From: Flavobacterium sp. Leaf82
GTDB taxonomy: Bacteria; Bacteroidota; Bacteroidia; Flavobacteriales; Flavobacteriaceae
NCBI RefSeq assembly: GCF_001422725.1
Contig: NZ_LMMA01000006.1
Coordinates: 1 to 64,000, forward strand
Direction of reading: 5' to 3'
DNA length: 64,000 bases
Positions 44,198 to 53,800 of this stretch are shown here, in pieces (position 1 is the first letter of the stretch; each line of letters begins with the position of its first letter). A program made the position numbers and the translations under genes. The notes under the pieces were generated by a model. The model saw only the letters and a list, made by a program, of their open reading frames with translations, had not been told where the DNA came from and did no database searches.

Positions 44198-45541
44198 TTA
44201 TTGTTTTTGTACTTTGATATCGCATAAAATATAAGAACTTGCTCCGTTCTTTACCATATCCTTAATTTTGATGGCCCCTTTTCTTCCGTCTTGTGTTTTA
44301 AACAAAATAATTCTTGGATAAGTAAAACCAAATTCCTGTGCTCCTGTTGCGCTGTAACTTATATTTAAAGATTTAATCGGAGCATCATTTACCATTGCAT
44401 CAAACTGTGCTTCGGTAAAATTTAAACCGCAATTGCATAAATTTTGAGAGTTTATAAAAATGGTGCTTTGCGCATTTTTCAATGCCAAAAATCCATAATT
44501 GTTTGCCTGATCCGGCGATATAAATCTATTATAAGTAAAATTGCTGTTTAAGCCCTGAAAAACAATATCTACTAAACTGCTATTTGTATCGTTAATTTCA
44601 TTTGCTTTATAAACCTGTCTGGTTACGGTCGAAAACATTGCGCCAATATTGTTATTGTTGTGTGCCTGGTTTATACCCAATTTAATATTAGTCAAAGTGC
44701 GCAAATTTGTATTCGGCAATACTGTAATGGTCGATTTATAAATCTGGCTTGTTTTATCATTTAAAGCTTCCAGAGTAACTTCGTGAGTTTCTGCGCTTGC
44801 AAAAACAACCGTAGGATTTTCTTCTGTTGAAGTTGCGGGATTTCCGCCTTCAAAAGTCCATTTATAATTTGTTGCATTAGCCGATTTATTGGTAAAATTA
44901 ATCGATACCGGTGCTTCGTAATCATCATCCTCAAACTTTGGTTCATACGAAAATAAGCTCACTAAATACGGTGCAACCGTTATGGTCTGGGTTTGCTTTT
45001 CTGACTCGAAACCATTAGAAACGGTGAGTGTTATCGTGTGATCTCCCGGAGTTGTAAAGACAACATTTGGCGGAGTTTTTCCTGTAAACGTTGCGGGTGC
45101 TCCGTCCTGAAAATCCCATTTAAAAGTTAATCCTTCACCTACAGTAGTATTTTTTAAAATTACCTCAACCGGAGAAAAGTTACTTTTTATGATTTCATAG
45201 GTAAACTCAATTTTAATCCCTTCTTTTATTACTACTGTTTTACTAAATTCATTGCTTTCTCCGTCTGCATTTGTAGCGATTAGTTTAATAGTATAAGTAC
45301 CTTGTTTGCTATACAATATTTCACCCGGATTTTTCTGGGATGATGTAGCAGGATTCCCGCCTTCAAATGTCCATTCGTATTTATCAGCACCGGTAATTTT
45401 ATTGTCTATAGTAATAATAACCGGGATCGATTCATCGTCGTTGGCATACGAAGTCGTAAAATCACCCTCTATGGCTATAGAGGTTTCCTGATAACAGGAG
45501 GTAATAACAATAAAAAGTAATAAGAGTAAAGTTTTTTTCAT
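44198..45541 (-). CDS. PKD-domain lipoprotein
   Basis: The 447-residue protein has a lipoprotein signal (MKKTLLLLLFIVITSCYQ, Cys16). Three PKD domains follow at about residues 30-105, 110-190 and 195-280, each with a YEWTFEGGNPATSS / FKWDFQDGAPATFTGKTPPN motif and a GTYTIKLIATN-type strand. The C-terminal ~160 residues are a separate domain with IFINSQNLCNCGLNFTEAQF. PKD domains mediate protein or sugar contacts on cell surfaces. A hairpin lies only 13 bp upstream of the start codon. Confidence 0.85.
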   Translation of the reverse strand: MKKTLLLLLFIVITSCYQETSIAIEGDFTTSYANDDESIPVIITIDNKITGADKYEWTFEGGNPATSSQKNPGEILYSKQGTYTIKLIATNADGESNEFSKTVVIKEGIKIEFTYEIIKSNFSPVEVILKNTTVGEGLTFKWDFQDGAPATFTGKTPPNVVFTTPGDHTITLTVSNGFESEKQTQTITVAPYLVSLFSYEPKFEDDDYEAPVSINFTNKSANATNYKWTFEGGNPATSTEENPTVVFASAETHEVTLEALNDKTSQIYKSTITVLPNTNLRTLTNIKLGINQAHNNNNIGAMFSTVTRQVYKANEINDTNSSLVDIVFQGLNSNFTYNRFISPDQANNYGFLALKNAQSTIFINSQNLCNCGLNFTEAQFDAMVNDAPIKSLNISYSATGAQEFGFTYPRIILFKTQDGRKGAIKIKDMVKNGASSYILCDIKVQKQ

Positions 45542-45553
45542 TCAGTTTATTTT

Positions 45554-45587
45554 AAAACATTACAGCTTTTTAAGGCTGTAATGTTTT
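45554..45587 (-). terminator. Hairpin between the BNR-like fragment and the PKD gene
   Basis: AAAACATTACAGC and GCTGTAATGTTTT form a 13-bp perfect stem around an 8-base loop. On the minus strand it is followed by TTTTAAAATAAACTGA and then the PKD gene's ATG, so it may end upstream transcription or act as a leader hairpin. The plus-strand exit side has T7. Confidence 0.65.
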
Positions 45588-45614
45588 TTTAATCTTTTAT
45601 TTTTCTGCTAAAAA

Positions 45615-45914
45615 TTAAAAATAGCGTTTGATTATTTTATCAGATGAAATAGCCCAAATAACATTGTTTTTATAGGAGATATTTTTGATAGGCTGATCGT
45701 GTGTATAATCAAGAATCCACGAGCTACCTCCATCTATTGTTTTGTATATTTTATTTTCTAAAACAGCCCAGCCTGTATTAGCATCTTTAAATGTGAATTT
45801 TGTAAATTTTTCTCCACTATAAACCTTTGTCCAAGTATCACCTCCATTTGTAGTTTTGTAAAGTGAAGAACTACTAACTATAACAAACCCATTTACAAAA
45901 TCAATAAAGAACAT
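45615..45914 (-). CDS. BNR/YCF48-like fragment, probably truncated
   Basis: The 99-residue frame holds two propeller-type repeats: SLYKTTNGGDTWTKVYSGE and KIYKTIDGGSSWILDY, each preceded by a strand like NGFVIVSSS or TGWAVLEN. These match the YCF48/BNR-like repeats of Bacteroidota surface and lipoproteins, but normal proteins have a signal peptide and more repeats. A stop codon lies eight codons upstream of the ATG, so this is probably the 3' remnant of a longer gene. It lies between small secreted proteins and the PKD gene. Confidence 0.5.
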   Translation of the reverse strand: MFFIDFVNGFVIVSSSSLYKTTNGGDTWTKVYSGEKFTKFTFKDANTGWAVLENKIYKTIDGGSSWILDYTHDQPIKNISYKNNVIWAISSDKIIKRYF

Positions 45915-45988
45915 TTTCTCATTTTTTATTTATACGAAACTTACATTCCTTTGTAATATGCTAATATCAGCAGAGGGAGTTATTTATT

Positions 45989-46555
45989 CTATTTCGATAA
46001 ATATTTCGATAAGACTATTTTATTCTTTTCAATTACATCTGCAAGTTTATTAATATCAAGAATTCCATTTGATGATTTCACAAGAGGTTTCAATTTATTA
46101 ACCTCAGGATATGAAACATCATCTTCTTTGTTATAGAATTCAAACATTAAATTTGCATTGACTGAATTCATTATTTTTTTTACTGGATCGAAAAGTATAT
46201 TAACTGATTCATTCTTCATAAATGCACCATTTAGAGATAAAATATCTATTATTTTCAAAGTAGATATATTATCCCTTTTTTCAGAGTATTTAATATAAAT
46301 GTGCTCTTCATTATTATAAATTATTTTAATTTTAGTTAATAGCTTTATCGAAATCCCTTTTCCTGATTCCAATATACTTTCAGGCAATTTTGATATTACT
46401 TTACTATTAATAAGTGTGTCGTTATCTTCTTGCGTATAATCGTAAGCATTTGTAAGATCAAAAACATTTAAAAATTTTGCTTTTGCTACAATTTTATTTT
46501 GACTAATTGATTTTTGAAAAATTAGTAGAATAATTAAGATTAAAATATTTTTCAT
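45989..46555 (-). CDS. Small secreted hypothetical protein
   Basis: The 188-residue protein has a Sec signal (MKNILILIILLIFQKSISQ). The mature part contains IIYNNEEHIYIKYSEKRDN and a C-terminal Lys/Asp-rich helix (LADVIEKNKIVLSKYLSK). Family not recognised. It starts 1 bp after the stop of the 46557-47255 gene, and these two with 47258-47752 form a tight run behind the TANFOR gene, so they are cotranscribed. Periplasmic or surface accessory role inferred. Confidence 0.6.
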   Translation of the reverse strand: MKNILILIILLIFQKSISQNKIVAKAKFLNVFDLTNAYDYTQEDNDTLINSKVISKLPESILESGKGISIKLLTKIKIIYNNEEHIYIKYSEKRDNISTLKIIDILSLNGAFMKNESVNILFDPVKKIMNSVNANLMFEFYNKEDDVSYPEVNKLKPLVKSSNGILDINKLADVIEKNKIVLSKYLSK

Positions 46556-46556
46556 T

Positions 46557-47255
46557 TTACCAAGTTTTAGAATCTATGAATAAATTAAGTTTTTCATTTT
46601 TCTTAAGTGGACTATACCATGAAAAAAAAATATTTTCGAGTTTACTTAAGTCCATATACCCACCTGAGTTAATTGCATTATATAATTCTTTAGTTAAAAT
46701 ATTCGATGTTTTTCCTGAAAACAACTCAATAAGAACATTGGTTTTTAATCTCATTACAATTATCGAAAGATTAGATGTTGTATTATTTGACACTTTATAC
46801 CAACGATCATTAACTTTTTGTAAAACATAACAACCAGATACATCTTTGGTATTTTCTTGTTTAAAATAAAATTTAATTATTTCAGTTGGTGTATTATTGA
46901 TTAAAAGAGAAACTTTATGTATTAACTTAATATAATTTTTATCAATACTCATCTGTTTAATTTTTACAAAATAATCTTCTTTTCTTTTACTTGATTTAAT
47001 ACTTCCTCCCAACGTATTATAATCAATCCATTCTTGACTACTTGCGGAAAGTATTGATCTCATTAGATTTTCAGGAGTATCATTTTTGACCTCTTCCAAT
47101 TTTAAATAATCTTTTTTTATAATTAAAGAATCATAAACATGGAAAGATAGCTCTGACTCATCCTCTTTTCCAAGAATAAGATTTGGATCATTCTGTGCAT
47201 ATGTTTTTTTGCAAAAAACAATTAATAAAACAAGTACTATAATTGATTTATTCAT
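46557..47255 (-). CDS. Secreted hypothetical protein
   Basis: The 232-residue protein has a Sec signal (MNKSIIVLVLLIVFCKKTYAQ). The mature part includes SSASQEWIDYNTLGGSIKSS, a region rich in Lys and beta strands, and a C-terminal IFFSWYSPLKKNEKLNLFID. No family recognised. It starts 2 bp after the stop of 47258-47752 and ends 1 bp before 45989-46555, clear operon spacing. Confidence 0.6.
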   Translation of the reverse strand: MNKSIIVLVLLIVFCKKTYAQNDPNLILGKEDESELSFHVYDSLIIKKDYLKLEEVKNDTPENLMRSILSASSQEWIDYNTLGGSIKSSKRKEDYFVKIKQMSIDKNYIKLIHKVSLLINNTPTEIIKFYFKQENTKDVSGCYVLQKVNDRWYKVSNNTTSNLSIIVMRLKTNVLIELFSGKTSNILTKELYNAINSGGYMDLSKLENIFFSWYSPLKKNEKLNLFIDSKTW

Positions 47256-47257
47256 TT

Positions 47258-47752
47258 TTAAAATTTAAATTTTATAATTAACATTGAAATTATATAAAGG
47301 ATAAAATAAAAAATAATCATCCTATTATTACTTTCTTCTAAAGAAACATTTATTCCTTTTTCGTCATCATAAGCATATTTTACTGCTTTCTTATTTAAAA
47401 CCCATAAATTTAAAGAGTCTTTATGTTTTTGCATATAATCATTAATTTGTTCTGTGGGATTTTCATATTTTAATAAAAAACCTTTCGTTTCCGGTACTTG
47501 AAAAATTAAACCTTTATTAAAATAATAATTTCTTGACGATGAGTTTGATGATGATTTTCCGGTTCTGTTACTTGATATCTGCAATGAATCTATTTTAACC
47601 TTAATCTTTGTTATGTCACTCTGATTATATATAATCTTACAATTGTCATAAAATTCAAATGAAATTAAAAAAATAAAAAAAGTTGAAAAAGATATAAAGG
47701 CTAATATAATAATTCCCTTAAAACTTTCACTAAAACTGTTTGTTGTACTCAT
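47258..47752 (-). CDS. Small membrane protein with periplasmic loop
   Basis: The 164-residue protein has two transmembrane segments (about 12-30, IIILAFISFSTFFIFLISF, and about 145-163, IIFYFILYIISMLIIKFKF) flanking a ~110-residue loop with a Ser-rich patch (SNRTGKSSSNSSSRN). Topology suggests an inner-membrane protein with an external loop. The 5' end overlaps the TANFOR gene by 23 bp, so it is translationally coupled to it. No family recognised. Confidence 0.6.
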   Translation of the reverse strand: MSTTNSFSESFKGIIILAFISFSTFFIFLISFEFYDNCKIIYNQSDITKIKVKIDSLQISSNRTGKSSSNSSSRNYYFNKGLIFQVPETKGFLLKYENPTEQINDYMQKHKDSLNLWVLNKKAVKYAYDDEKGINVSLEESNNRMIIFYFILYIISMLIIKFKF

Positions 47753-50700
47753 AAATTGTAAATTTATCTGTTACTTCTAAAGATTTTTGATAATCAACTA
47801 ATTCAAACTCAATAAAACCTTTAGTTTCTATTTGAACATTAGCAAAGAAAATGACTGGCGGAAAGTAAATTTCTCCAGCCAATTTTTTATCGGCAAAATT
47901 GTAATTTATATCCCCTTTTAAACTTACTTCAGCCCCACCACGCACATCAAACGTTACTTGATCTTTTGCAATTAACAACTCTGCTTTTATGCCTGCAGTA
48001 ATTGTGCCTTTAGGACCAATTTTAAAAAATGCTTTTTTATTATTAACATATTTTGTTTGCTCTGCCAATATATATCTCTCAACCCCTCCTTCAACCTCAA
48101 CTCCAAATGATGCTTTAAAATATAATCCTACATCTACTATCTCAGCCCTTGACAGCACAGCCAGTGCTGGTATTGGAATTACTTTTTCAGGAGTTTCCAC
48201 TACAAAGCCACCTGAAACAGAAGATACTTCCATTTTCTTATAAAGTCTTGACTCAGTATCTTCCTCATTATATTTTGATCCATTTATTTTAACCTTATCA
48301 ACTTTAAGCTTTAAAAATTTGCTGATTTTTACATATCTATCTAATTTTTTCAAATTTCCATCTATCTCCTCAAAGGAGCTATTAATAGCTTGACTGATTC
48401 CTGCTGGAACAAAAGACCAAGCTACTGCATTCTTATCAACCCACTTAACATTAACATTCATAATACTTTCAGTTGGATACCCAACTATTGACTTTACTTT
48501 GACATCTTTTAAATTGTCATACATATACACATAATCCATAGATTCTAAGCCTTGATATTCTGGCTTGTAATCTTCATTAAATTTCCATTTTATATTTTGT
48601 GAAGGAATCTCATCTATCGGTATATTAAAACCAATCGAAAATTTAGTTCTTCTATTATCCTTTGTGTTCGGACTTTTATCTACATAATATAATGTTTGTG
48701 TTGCACTAGCAACTCTTTTAGTATTATCTTTATCAGAATTATCAATTGCTTTTAAAAATTTTAATTGAACAGGCTTAACAATCAAATTAATTTCATTTGA
48801 CAAATCAGGCTTTTTATCAATATCAGCAACAGATTTTAGTTGATATTTAAAGGTATTGTCATAGCGAAATATAAAATCTGCTTCTTTTATAGATTCAATT
48901 TTCTTTAAATAGTTATTACCTCCTACATTCTCTGATATTACACCTTTTTCACTTTCATAACTTAATTCATATTTTACATTAGTATCTTTTTCAAGTTCTT
49001 TCATTTTAAATCGATTACTAATTAACCCATTCCTACTAAAAGGAATATTTATTTTATCAGTATTATAATATTTTTTATTTCTATACTCAACAAAATACCC
49101 CTTTCCTGTCGCCGGATTACTAGCGTTTTCAACTCCTGAATTATTGTTCGGATTTGTAGTTTCATTTACTTTATCTGCTCCTGTTTCAGTATCTTGATTA
49201 TCTACAGGGTTAGTAGTTACTATAGGATTTTCATTTGTTGTATCTGGATCTTTATTTTTATCTACATCCTCGTCCGGATTTTTAGATTCATCAACATTTT
49301 CAGGATCCGTTTTATTCTCGGTTGAATCTTCTGTACCTGCCTCGGCAACTTCTTCATTGCCTGTTTGCGGACCAAAAATATCCTCTATGACAGGATCTCC
49401 TACCACATTTTTCCAATCGGGGTCATAAACAGTTACAACAACACCATCGATCAATTGATAATCTGTATTGATCGTAATGTTATCAAATTGTACTGCTATT
49501 TTAGTCTCATTTAAGTAGGGTACTATAATATAACCTTTTCCTGTATAAGGTCCATTACCTTCCAATTCTAAAACAGTAACTGGAAAATCTCCGGCTTTAA
49601 ACGTTTCACTTTCAATTAAATTTAAAAGTGGCTTTTGATTCTCAATATTAATTTGGGGCACAATACCACAATTATATGCCGGAACTCCACTAGTCTCTAC
49701 AGGTGTTGTAAAAGTGCTCACTCCGGAATAAGTAAACGACTGAATACCATCGGCTGCGGGATCACAGCTTGAACCTACTCTAAACTGGTAAGTAATTCCG
49801 GGCTCTAAATTGGTGATTAAACTTTGTGTGTTTAAACTATTGGTCGAAAACCATTGAGCATTACGCACATCTTGTTTTTTGTATTGTACCTGATAACGTG
49901 TGTGTTCCGGTACTCCCTGCCAAGTGATTTTTACACTTTTAGAATTCTGGGACTCGCTTAATAAAAAGGTTGGCGCAGTACATGAAGCGGTATACTTAAA
50001 CGAGTATATCTCGCTGTATCCGTCATTTTTAAACACGGCATTCTCTGAAAGTCCCGTTGTAGAAATTGCGCGTACTCTCCAGGCATATCGCAGACCGGGA
50101 GTAAGAATTGGCATACTTAAATTGTACAGTAAAGCAGTCGAAAAAAGGGTTTCCTCATATAAAACGGGAGACATCTGGAACGCAAACTGCGGGTCTAATG
50201 TAGGATCGATAAGTTGTTTTAACTCGAACTTATACGATATATTGGTTGCATTGATCTGGCGTGGTGTCCAGGTAAATAAAATATTTGGAAACTCTGTCGA
50301 GGCAATTTGCTCGTTTTTTTGCGGCGTATTTAATAACGGCGGATCGTTTAAGATCAAATATAAACTTGCACAGCTTTTTTGTGAGATCTTCTGGTTGGTT
50401 ACAAAATCGTACAGCTCAAAACAAAAATTATACATTCCTTCCGGTAAGCCATTCGCATATTGTACAGCAGAAATTCCTTGTAGGTTTTCCAGCCTGAAAA
50501 GTGCAGCAATATCTGTATTGGTCAGCGTTTGTAATTCACCTCCATTGATAAAAATGGGGCGTTGTCCTTGTATAAAATCGCTGCTTTGCACATTAAGTCC
50601 GTTACCTTGTATGTACAGTTTTATACGCACTTGCCTTTGTGATATAGCAATATCTGTAGGATTAATGAGTAACTGCATTTTAGTATCCATGCTAGTGGCA

Positions 50701-50831
50701 TAATCTGATATTTTGACGCTATACGGACTATTAAAAACAGGTGTTACCTGAACCGGATATAATTGCGAATATCCCGCTGCACTAAAAAGTAACAGAACTA
50801 ATACATATATGTTCTTGAAAAGGTTCTTCAT
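47730..50831 (-). CDS. TANFOR and FN3 domain secreted protein
   Basis: The 1033-residue protein has a Sec signal (residues 1-22, ending AAGYSQ). Residues ~24-170 match the TANFOR pattern known from Tannerella: YPVQVTPVFNSPYSVKISDY, then QRQVRIKLYIQGNGLNVQSS and LPEGMYNFCFELYDF. A fibronectin type III region follows (HTRYQVQYKKQDVRN, GITYQFRVGSSCD, about 285-380), then an Asp/Asn/Pro-rich spacer (about 495-580) and a beta-rich C-terminal half (KDQVTFDVRGGAEVSLKGDI). No T9SS domain. It lies 4 bp from the SprB-repeat gene. TANFOR function is not known to me. Confidence 0.75.
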   Translation of the reverse strand: MKNLFKNIYVLVLLLFSAAGYSQLYPVQVTPVFNSPYSVKISDYATSMDTKMQLLINPTDIAISQRQVRIKLYIQGNGLNVQSSDFIQGQRPIFINGGELQTLTNTDIAALFRLENLQGISAVQYANGLPEGMYNFCFELYDFVTNQKISQKSCASLYLILNDPPLLNTPQKNEQIASTEFPNILFTWTPRQINATNISYKFELKQLIDPTLDPQFAFQMSPVLYEETLFSTALLYNLSMPILTPGLRYAWRVRAISTTGLSENAVFKNDGYSEIYSFKYTASCTAPTFLLSESQNSKSVKITWQGVPEHTRYQVQYKKQDVRNAQWFSTNSLNTQSLITNLEPGITYQFRVGSSCDPAADGIQSFTYSGVSTFTTPVETSGVPAYNCGIVPQINIENQKPLLNLIESETFKAGDFPVTVLELEGNGPYTGKGYIIVPYLNETKIAVQFDNITINTDYQLIDGVVVTVYDPDWKNVVGDPVIEDIFGPQTGNEEVAEAGTEDSTENKTDPENVDESKNPDEDVDKNKDPDTTNENPIVTTNPVDNQDTETGADKVNETTNPNNNSGVENASNPATGKGYFVEYRNKKYYNTDKINIPFSRNGLISNRFKMKELEKDTNVKYELSYESEKGVISENVGGNNYLKKIESIKEADFIFRYDNTFKYQLKSVADIDKKPDLSNEINLIVKPVQLKFLKAIDNSDKDNTKRVASATQTLYYVDKSPNTKDNRRTKFSIGFNIPIDEIPSQNIKWKFNEDYKPEYQGLESMDYVYMYDNLKDVKVKSIVGYPTESIMNVNVKWVDKNAVAWSFVPAGISQAINSSFEEIDGNLKKLDRYVKISKFLKLKVDKVKINGSKYNEEDTESRLYKKMEVSSVSGGFVVETPEKVIPIPALAVLSRAEIVDVGLYFKASFGVEVEGGVERYILAEQTKYVNNKKAFFKIGPKGTITAGIKAELLIAKDQVTFDVRGGAEVSLKGDINYNFADKKLAGEIYFPPVIFFANVQIETKGFIEFELVDYQKSLEVTDKFTIYEYNKQF

Positions 50832-50835
50832 TTTT

Positions 50836-53800
50836 TTAATAGATGATAATTTTTTTAACCAATGTTTGTTGCCCCGTTTCTAATACCAAAACATACATTC
50901 CAGATTCTAATGTGGTCTCAAAATCTATTTCATACTTCTTTTTTCCGGAGCCGTTTTTCTGGATCATCGTATTTTGCCCAGTTGTTGAGAACAATCTTAA
51001 ATTTACTGCGCTCTCGTTTTCTAAAGTAATGTGTGCTTTAAAATTACCATTACTCGGATTTGGGGTTACGATAAAATCTACAATAAATTGTGCTGTTGTG
51101 CCTGCATTTGGTAAACCGCTTCGCTGCTCTACGGTAATATTTTTACTGTATACGGCATAACATTCTCCCTGCGTTTGCTCTAAACCAATAGAATAGACAC
51201 CTGTGGCATCAAATTTAAGTGTGATGTATTTTTCTTTTTGTTCAACTACTTTCACGCCTTTCGGGATGACCCAATTGGTACTTTCGCCAAACGGATTACT
51301 GGTATTGATTAAAATAACTTCTTCGTCTAAATAGGCTTGTGAACTCAATAAAAACTCAGAACTAATAGCTGTCTGACTTGTTTTTATTACAATTTCATCT
51401 TCTCCAATACATCCTAAACCTGAAGTTACTTTTACGTGATACGTTCCGGCTTTTGATACATTTATTTTGGCTTCATTCGATGTGAACCCGTTTGTTGAGG
51501 TCCAGCTGTATTGTGCTTTTGGATCTGCAATTGCAGCGTTTAAATCAATATTCTGATCGATACATAACGTTCTGTCAGGACCAATATTAACTATAACAGC
51601 TTCGGGATCTTTTAAAACAAATCTCTTTTTATATACACAACAATCCGGACAGGTTATCGCAACTTCATAATTTCCTGCTGTAAGATTGTTTAGGTCTTTT
51701 GTAGTTGCTCCCGTATTCCATAAATAACTGTATGGTAAATTTCCGCCTGTAACATTTAATACTATCGAGGCATCGTTTCCTTTATAACAAGTAGGATTTT
51801 TGACGGTTTCTGTAGTAAATATTCCGTTAGGATCACCTACAAAAATACTTCCCTGAATGATACATCCTCTTGCATCAGTTGCCTTAACAAAGTAATTGTT
51901 TGTGGTAATATTTTCTATTTTAGATGTTGTCGCGCCATTTGTCCATTCATAGGTATAAGGCTGAGTTCCTCCTGAAACATGCGCTTCTGCCCAACCGTCA
52001 TCTCCTGTTGTACAACCTACATCAAACTTGGTAAACGTTAATTGCAATTTTGCAGGTTCCGGCATGTTTTGCGTAACATCTTTTTCCTCAACTAAAAGAT
52101 TATTAACGTATGTTCCCAATTTTATTCCGTTTGCATCTTCAATATTCAGTGCATATATTCCGTTAGATATATTTTCGGCTGTTTCATCATGATCGTTCCA
52201 GACAATCCAGGAATTACCAACTTGTTTTTTCCAGGTATAGTAATAAAGTAATCCGTTATTTTTGCTGGCTTCTAACTGAATTCCTCCTTTGACATGAGCA
52301 ACTAAAATACCGTCCTGAGATTCATCTCTTTGATTGTCCTGCGGATTTGCATCTGTTTCATTTCCAAATTCATTACTTACATTACACGAAATAGTACGAA
52401 CTACTTCAAAAGTAACTTCAAGCGGATCCGGATCTTCTAAAGCAGTAACAGAATTTGCAACAGTACAGCTTGTTTTGTTTGTAGCAGCATTATAATTCGC
52501 ATCACGAACTGTTAAACTGTATAGTTCCTCACCTACTCCGTTTAGAGAGATTGTGTAAACGCCATTATTAAAACTGGCTGTTGTGGTACTTTGTACAATT
52601 CCTTTGCTGTTTTTCCATTCAAACCAATAGCTATTGTCCGGTAAACTAGTACCTCCGGTAACTTCTGCTACAATTTTTCCGTTAGTCGCTTTGTAAAAAC
52701 TCGGATCAAGAACTTCAATATATTTTACGGCAAGTGGTGTTGCAGGTTCAGAGATAATAACAGTTGCCTGTGTCGTACATTGTTTAAAATCTGTAACATA
52801 TACTGTATAGGTACCCGCTTTTAAAACTGTATTTTCAGCAATTTCTACTCCGTTTGACCATTTATATTTATACGGAACTGTTCCTCCTGTAACATTTGCC
52901 GTAGCCCAACCATCGTTTCCGTCATTACAAAAAACATTTCCTTTAGTAATGGTTACAGATAATTTTGGTGGTTCCTGCATAAATTTTGTAACGTCAATTT
53001 GCTCAGTCAGTACATTATTTACATAAGTCCCTAACATAATTCCGTTTCTGTCTTCTACGTTAAGAGCATAATTTCCGTGTGAAAGATTTGATGCTGTTTC
53101 GCCTGTAATGTCAGCTAAAGCTATCCAGGTACCATTTTCTAGCTGCTTCTTCCAATAAAAATAATACGGCAATTCATTGTTTTTATCTGCCGCAAGCGGA
53201 GTCCCTCCTGAAACATGAGCTTTTAAAATACCATCCTGCGATTCATCACGCTGACCGTCGGTTGGTGTTGTATCTTTACTATTTCCAAATTCGTTGCTTG
53301 TATTACAAGAGATTGTACGAACAACCTCAAAAACAACTTTTAAAGGATCTGGTTGGTTTAGTGTTACTTTTGACTCTAATATGGAGCAATTAACAATTTG
53401 ACTGGTCGCTTCGTCATAATTTTTATCCGTAATGGTTAAAAAATAATCATCTGCCGGAACTCCGTTTAAGGTAATCGTATAAATTCCGTTTTCTACTACG
53501 GCAGTAGTTGTTTGTACTGTTCCTGCCGTGTTTTTCCATTCATAATTATATAATTTTCCATTATTCAATGCTGGATCAAATGGTGTTCCTCCCGTAATCG
53601 CTGCTACAATTCTTCCGTTGGTCGCACCTGAAAAAGTAGGAGTGAAAATTTCTTTGTAGGAGATTTTTACCGGAGCTGTTGGTCCGTCGATTACGATACT
53701 GCCTTTTACAAAACATCCGTTACCATCTATTACTTCAACAAAATATTCTCCTTTTATAAGCTTTGATATTTTATTTTCTTCGATAGTAGCTCCATCTGCA

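Noticed and set aside
49900..50703. 267-codon plus-strand frame opposite the TANFOR gene
   Set aside because: Antisense shadow. The minus-strand frame has a signal peptide, TANFOR and FN3 motifs.
47258..50831. TANFOR protein and coupled membrane protein as a toxin-immunity pair
   Set aside because: The overlap and membrane topology are suggestive, but the TANFOR C-terminus is Gly-rich beta structure without toxin features.
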